The translations under genes and the position numbers were made by a program. A stretch of 52,664 bases of DNA from Lachnospiraceae bacterium. Its GTDB lineage: Bacteria > Bacillota > Clostridia > Lachnospirales > Lachnospiraceae. The stretch covers positions 1 to 52,664 of the forward strand of contig JAFSXN010000052.1 of NCBI GenBank assembly GCA_017444015.1, written 5' to 3'. Positions 49,992 to 52,664 of the stretch are shown one piece after another (position 1 is the first letter of the stretch; each line of letters opens with the position of its first letter). Below the pieces are notes generated by a model. That model made no database searches. It had not been told where the DNA came from and was given only the letters and a program-made list of their open reading frames with translations.

Positions 49992-51365
49992 TTACAAGAT
50001 CCCTATCAGCTCCCTTACCTTTGCGATGCTCAGATCCTGCTCTCTTGCGATCCTTGCCAGATCCTCAAACTCCGCTTTCTTCCTCTCTGCGCCATATCCG
50101 GTCGACTCCTTGATCCGTACCGTGCCAAACTTCGTTGACATTTCCTTTACCGAGCGATCCAGCACATACCGATCGTAGCTCTTCTCCCGGATCCCGATGG
50201 TAGTCGTATGTTTAAAAATAGCATATGTTATCTTTTCTTTGTCCGTTTCCCTGCACAGTACACAGAGCATCGTCCCGGGTCTTTCTTTTTTCATCCCGAT
50301 CGGGACCGTATAAACCTCCAACGCTCCAGCTTCAAACAATCTCTCCATGCAGAAGCCGATCTCTTCCCCGGTCATATCATCTACGTTACAGGATAACTCT
50401 ACAACCTGATCCGTCTCTTCAGATTTCGGCAGCCCTGCCTCGCTCTCGCCATACAGCGATCGTACAACATTCGCTGCGGAAAACTCTTTTTTTCCAAGAC
50501 CGTAGCCGACCCGTTCCGCTTTCATGGCAGGCATCACACCAAACCCATTGACAAAATATTTTAAGAGGGCTGCCCCCGTAGGAGTACAAAATTCTCCGGA
50601 ATAATCCCCCGCATAGATCGGAATATCCCGTAACAGCCAGGCTGTCGCCGGCGCAGGGACCGGAAGAATGCCGTGAGCGCATTTTACCTGGCCGCTTCCG
50701 ACACGTACCCAGGAAGCAGTTACTCTCTCCGGCTTCAAATATTCCATCGCAAGGCATACCGCGGTGATATCCGCGATGGCATCCATCATCCCTACCTCAT
50801 GGAAATGTATCTCGGAAACCTCCGTCCGATGCGCACTGCTTTCCGCCTCAGCAATCAATTTATAAACGTTTATGACATCGCTCTTTACCTTCTCGGAAAC
50901 CTTTAAGCCGGATACGATATGCTCGATATCCGCCATGGAAGCATGGTGATGGTGGTGATCGTTGTGCCCGTGGTCTCCGTGCTCATAGTCCGGGTGATGG
51001 TGGTCATGATGAGGTTGATCGTCATGGTTATGATGATCGTGAGCGTGATACTCATCATCCATATGCTCGTGGTCATGGTGATCGTTGTCCGAATGATCCT
51101 TATGATGCCCTTCTCCGTGATGGTGATGATGTTCATGCACATCCACCGACTCCTCCTCGACACCATGCACACGTACCTCGAACCGAGTCCCTCCGATCCC
51201 ACAGCTCACCCCAGGCTTTGCTTTGATCTCCACCTCGGGAATCCCCGCTCCCAAAAGCTCAGCTAAAAACCGCTCCTTCTCCTCTTCGGTAAGCAGTTCG
51301 TACAACGCCGCGGACAGCATATCCCCCGCCGCTCCCATATTACAATCCAAATATAGTTCTTTCAT
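49992..51365 (-). CDS. larC: Nickel-pincer cofactor protein LarC with a long His-rich insert
   Basis: A 457-residue full-length LarC. It begins MKELYLDCNMGAAGDMLSAA. The middle carries SEIHFHEVGMMDAIADI, PAPATAWLL, FCTPTGAALLKYF and SCNVDDMTGEEIGF. LarC is a CTP-dependent nickel insertase that finishes the cofactor of lactate racemase and relatives. Residues 77-141 are an insert with about 30 histidines, presumably storing nickel. Both the LarC1 and LarC2 parts are in one frame, unlike the split Lactobacillus gene. larB lies upstream, separated by 378 bases of palindromic DNA. larA and larE are not in the window. Confidence 0.94.
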   Translation of the reverse strand: MKELYLDCNMGAAGDMLSAALYELLTEEEKERFLAELLGAGIPEVEIKAKPGVSCGIGGTRFEVRVHGVEEESVDVHEHHHHHGEGHHKDHSDNDHHDHEHMDDEYHAHDHHNHDDQPHHDHHHPDYEHGDHGHNDHHHHHASMADIEHIVSGLKVSEKVKSDVINVYKLIAEAESSAHRTEVSEIHFHEVGMMDAIADITAVCLAMEYLKPERVTASWVRVGSGQVKCAHGILPVPAPATAWLLRDIPIYAGDYSGEFCTPTGAALLKYFVNGFGVMPAMKAERVGYGLGKKEFSAANVVRSLYGESEAGLPKSEETDQVVELSCNVDDMTGEEIGFCMERLFEAGALEVYTVPIGMKKERPGTMLCVLCRETDKEKITYAIFKHTTTIGIREKSYDRYVLDRSVKEMSTKFGTVRIKESTGYGAERKKAEFEDLARIAREQDLSIAKVRELIGIL

Positions 51366-51390
51366 TCCTTCTCCTGTCTGTCATTAATTT

Positions 51391-51512
51391 TAGGAAACGA
51401 ATATATTCGTTTCCTATTGCGCCGATTGCGGAGCGCTGAAAGCGCCTTCCTTACCGCAATCGTGCGCATCAATTATTATTGTAAACGAATTTATTTAATT
51501 CGTTTACGATAT
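51391..51512 (+). repeat. Three-hairpin palindromic element, complete copy
   Basis: Hairpin 1 AGGAAACGAA...TTCGTTTCCT, core starting TGCGCC with GATTGCGG/CCGCAATC around GCGCT/AGCGC, linker CTTCCTTA, end TGCGCATCA, then hairpin 3 GTAAACGAATT/AATTCGTTTAC. It is the cleanest copy. It begins 26 bases from the larC start, in the larB-larC gap. Confidence 0.9.
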
Positions 51513-51536
51513 ATGCTCACAAATGCCAATGAATTT

Positions 51537-51681
51537 GTTACTATTCACGGCCCTTCGAGCCGCGAATAGTAACGGGTTCTGCCATGTAAAATCGCCTTCG
51601 GCGATGGGCAGAACCCATCTCATATGCTACGTATCGGGCCGTAACTGCGCAAGTCTGCGCAGTTCGGCCGTGAATGGTAAC
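51537..51681. repeat. Branched palindromic structure in the larB-larC gap
   Basis: GTTACTATTCACGGC can pair with GCCGCGAATAGTAAC nearby or with GGCCGTGAATGGTAAC at the far end, one mismatch each. Between them lie GGGTTCTGCC/GGCAGAACCC enclosing ATCGCC/GGCGAT, and GGCCG..CTGCGCA/TGCGCAG..CGGCC. This gives either three consecutive hairpins or a closed multi-branch fold. The gene-free stretch 51366-51743 holds this and the element at 51391; I see nothing else in it. Confidence 0.75.
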
Positions 51682-51743
51682 ATGAATTTCACTTTTATAA
51701 AGAAAATGTTCTGTACTTACGTTTGTAAAAATAACAACGTTTT

Positions 51744-52499
51744 TTATTTTGATATGTGGTTCATAAGCGATGCCTGATACCCCGCGCCGAACCCGTTATC
51801 AATGTTCACTACCGAGATCCCGTTCGCGCAGGAATTGATCATGGAAAGCAGCGCAGAGATACCTCCGAAAGCCGCTCCATACCCGACGCTTGTCGGGACC
51901 GCAATGACCGGACAGCTTACCAGGCCCCCGACAACACTGGCAAGCGCGCCCTCCATCCCGGCAATCGCAATAACGACCTTCGTTCCCGGTGACATCAGCT
52001 CATCCATATGCGACAACAGCCGCTGAAGCCCCGCCACACCGACATCATAGATCTTTTTTACCTCGTTCCCCAAAAATCTTGCCGTATGATAAGCCTCCTC
52101 CGCCACCGGAATATCACTGGTTCCGCCGGTTACGATCAGAATCCTGCCGACTCCGTCCGGCTCCTTAGCTCCCCCGACGATTCCCAGCCTTCCCTCCTCA
52201 TAATACTCAAGCGAAATGCTCTCTGAAAGCTCTGAAGCCTTTTCCGGCGTGATTCTTGTGATCAGGATCCTCTCCTGTCCCTCCGAAAGCATGGCCGAAA
52301 CGATCCCGTGGATCTGCTCCGTACTCTTCCCCGCTCCGTAGATCACCTCCGAAACGCCGGTCCGATAGCCCCGATGGGTATCGATATTCGCATACCCCAG
52401 ATCCACAAAGGGCTTCTTTCGGATCGCAAGCTCCGCGTCTTCGACGGAGAGCCTGCCGTCCCGTACATAAGTTAAAATTTCTCTGATATCTTCTTTCAT
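51744..52499 (-). CDS. larB: LarB, nickel-pincer cofactor carboxylase/hydrolase
   Basis: A 251-residue protein with a PurE-like C-terminal domain: VTGGTSDIPVAEEAYHTARF, IAIAGMEGALASVVGGLV, and VPTSVGYGAAFGGISALLSM. LarB carboxylates nicotinic acid adenine dinucleotide and hydrolyses it in the first step of nickel-pincer cofactor synthesis. It precedes larC on the same strand. No strong ribosome binding site is visible before the ATG. Normal length. Confidence 0.95.
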   Translation of the reverse strand: MKEDIREILTYVRDGRLSVEDAELAIRKKPFVDLGYANIDTHRGYRTGVSEVIYGAGKSTEQIHGIVSAMLSEGQERILITRITPEKASELSESISLEYYEEGRLGIVGGAKEPDGVGRILIVTGGTSDIPVAEEAYHTARFLGNEVKKIYDVGVAGLQRLLSHMDELMSPGTKVVIAIAGMEGALASVVGGLVSCPVIAVPTSVGYGAAFGGISALLSMINSCANGISVVNIDNGFGAGYQASLMNHISK

Positions 52500-52530
52500 A
52501 TGTGCATTCCAATAAATAAAAACTTGTTAT

Positions 52531-52664
52531 ACTCAATAACGAAAAGGCTTGCCGTTTCGTTATTGAGTGCGCCGGATTCGGGCCGCTTTAAGCGGCATAT
52601 TTCCTTACCGAATCCGTGCGCATCACTTTATACGGTTAACGAAAATCGGCAACGATTTTCGTTA
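52531..52664 (+). repeat. Three-hairpin palindromic element, divergent copy at the window end
   Basis: Hairpin 1 is a perfect ACTCAATAACGAAA/TTTCGTTATTGAGT. The core starts TGCGCC, with outer stem GGATTCGG/CCGAATCC, inner GCCGCT/AGCGGC, linker TTTCCTTA and end TGCGCATCA. Hairpin 3 is a perfect TAACGAAAATCG/CGATTTTCGTTA and reaches the window edge. All stems differ from the other copies but stay paired. Confidence 0.85.

Overview
The window looks like chromosomal DNA of an anaerobic, flagellate-type Firmicute, most likely a Lachnospiraceae/Clostridia member. This is inferred from gene content: [FeFe]-hydrogenase maturases HydE and HydF, an A-type flavodiiron protein, PF09818-type ABC-ATPase, DUF4956/VTC pair, AGGAGG-type ribosome binding sites, and many c-di-GMP and hybrid-kinase proteins. 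No rRNA, phage, plasmid or CRISPR locus is seen. One tRNA (Arg, anticodon ACG) is present.

The left part (about 2.6-10.3 kb, minus strand) is a sulfur operon and the most interesting region. A strong promoter at 10327-10355 with a palindromic operator drives a MoaD-E1-rhodanese fusion, a family 2A (SrpI-like) encapsulin, a cysteine desulfurase with a long disordered N-terminal tail (the expected encapsulin cargo), O-acetylhomoserine sulfhydrylase MetY, a ThiS-like sulfur carrier with a C-terminal tail beyond its glycines, its ThiF/MoeB-type activating enzyme, a JAMM protease able to trim such a tail, and a TusA-like protein. Read together, this suggests that sulfur taken from cysteine inside a protein shell is passed, as a protein thiocarboxylate, to homocysteine synthesis. 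tcdA, another E1-like gene, lies next to it.

From 10.4 to 16.6 kb the DNA is a decayed accessory zone: a truncated EAL domain, a DUF1703 nuclease cut off at a repeat, an AAA ATPase with a PD-(D/E)XK tail, remnants of VapB, MNT and HEPN toxin-antitoxin genes split by a MITE-like element, and a retropepsin-like protease pair. From 16.7 to 25.6 kb (minus) run a Nudix hydrolase, a GGDEF protein, hydF, hydE and a glycerol module (FAD oxidoreductase-DUF1667 fusion, GlpA-like dehydrogenase, glpK). From 25.6 to 34 kb are the tRNA, a permease-histidine kinase-receiver fusion, tdk, a voltage-gated channel and a two-gene hybrid kinase/response regulator pair. From 34 to 42 kb (plus) are a PatB/MalY aminotransferase, sbcD, sbcC, a PAS-GGDEF cyclase and an ABC-class ATPase. 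From 42 to 52.7 kb are an MCP, a TetR regulator, DUF4956 and VTC proteins, an L,D-transpeptidase, a flavodiiron protein, a DMT permease, and larC and larB for the nickel-pincer cofactor.

An unusual layer lies over this: several families of palindromic repeats. One is a 103-bp element (seven full copies, all left of 26 kb), two copies of which sit exactly in the loop of another palindrome. Another is a three-hairpin element whose stems change sequence while the fold and short linker motifs persist; solo hairpins elsewhere look like its empty or excised sites. A related triple hairpin is inserted in frame inside the catalytic box of the Nudix gene. All calls come from reading the sequence and remembered family knowledge; no database search was run. 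Coordinates of short sites were counted by hand and may be off by one or two bases.
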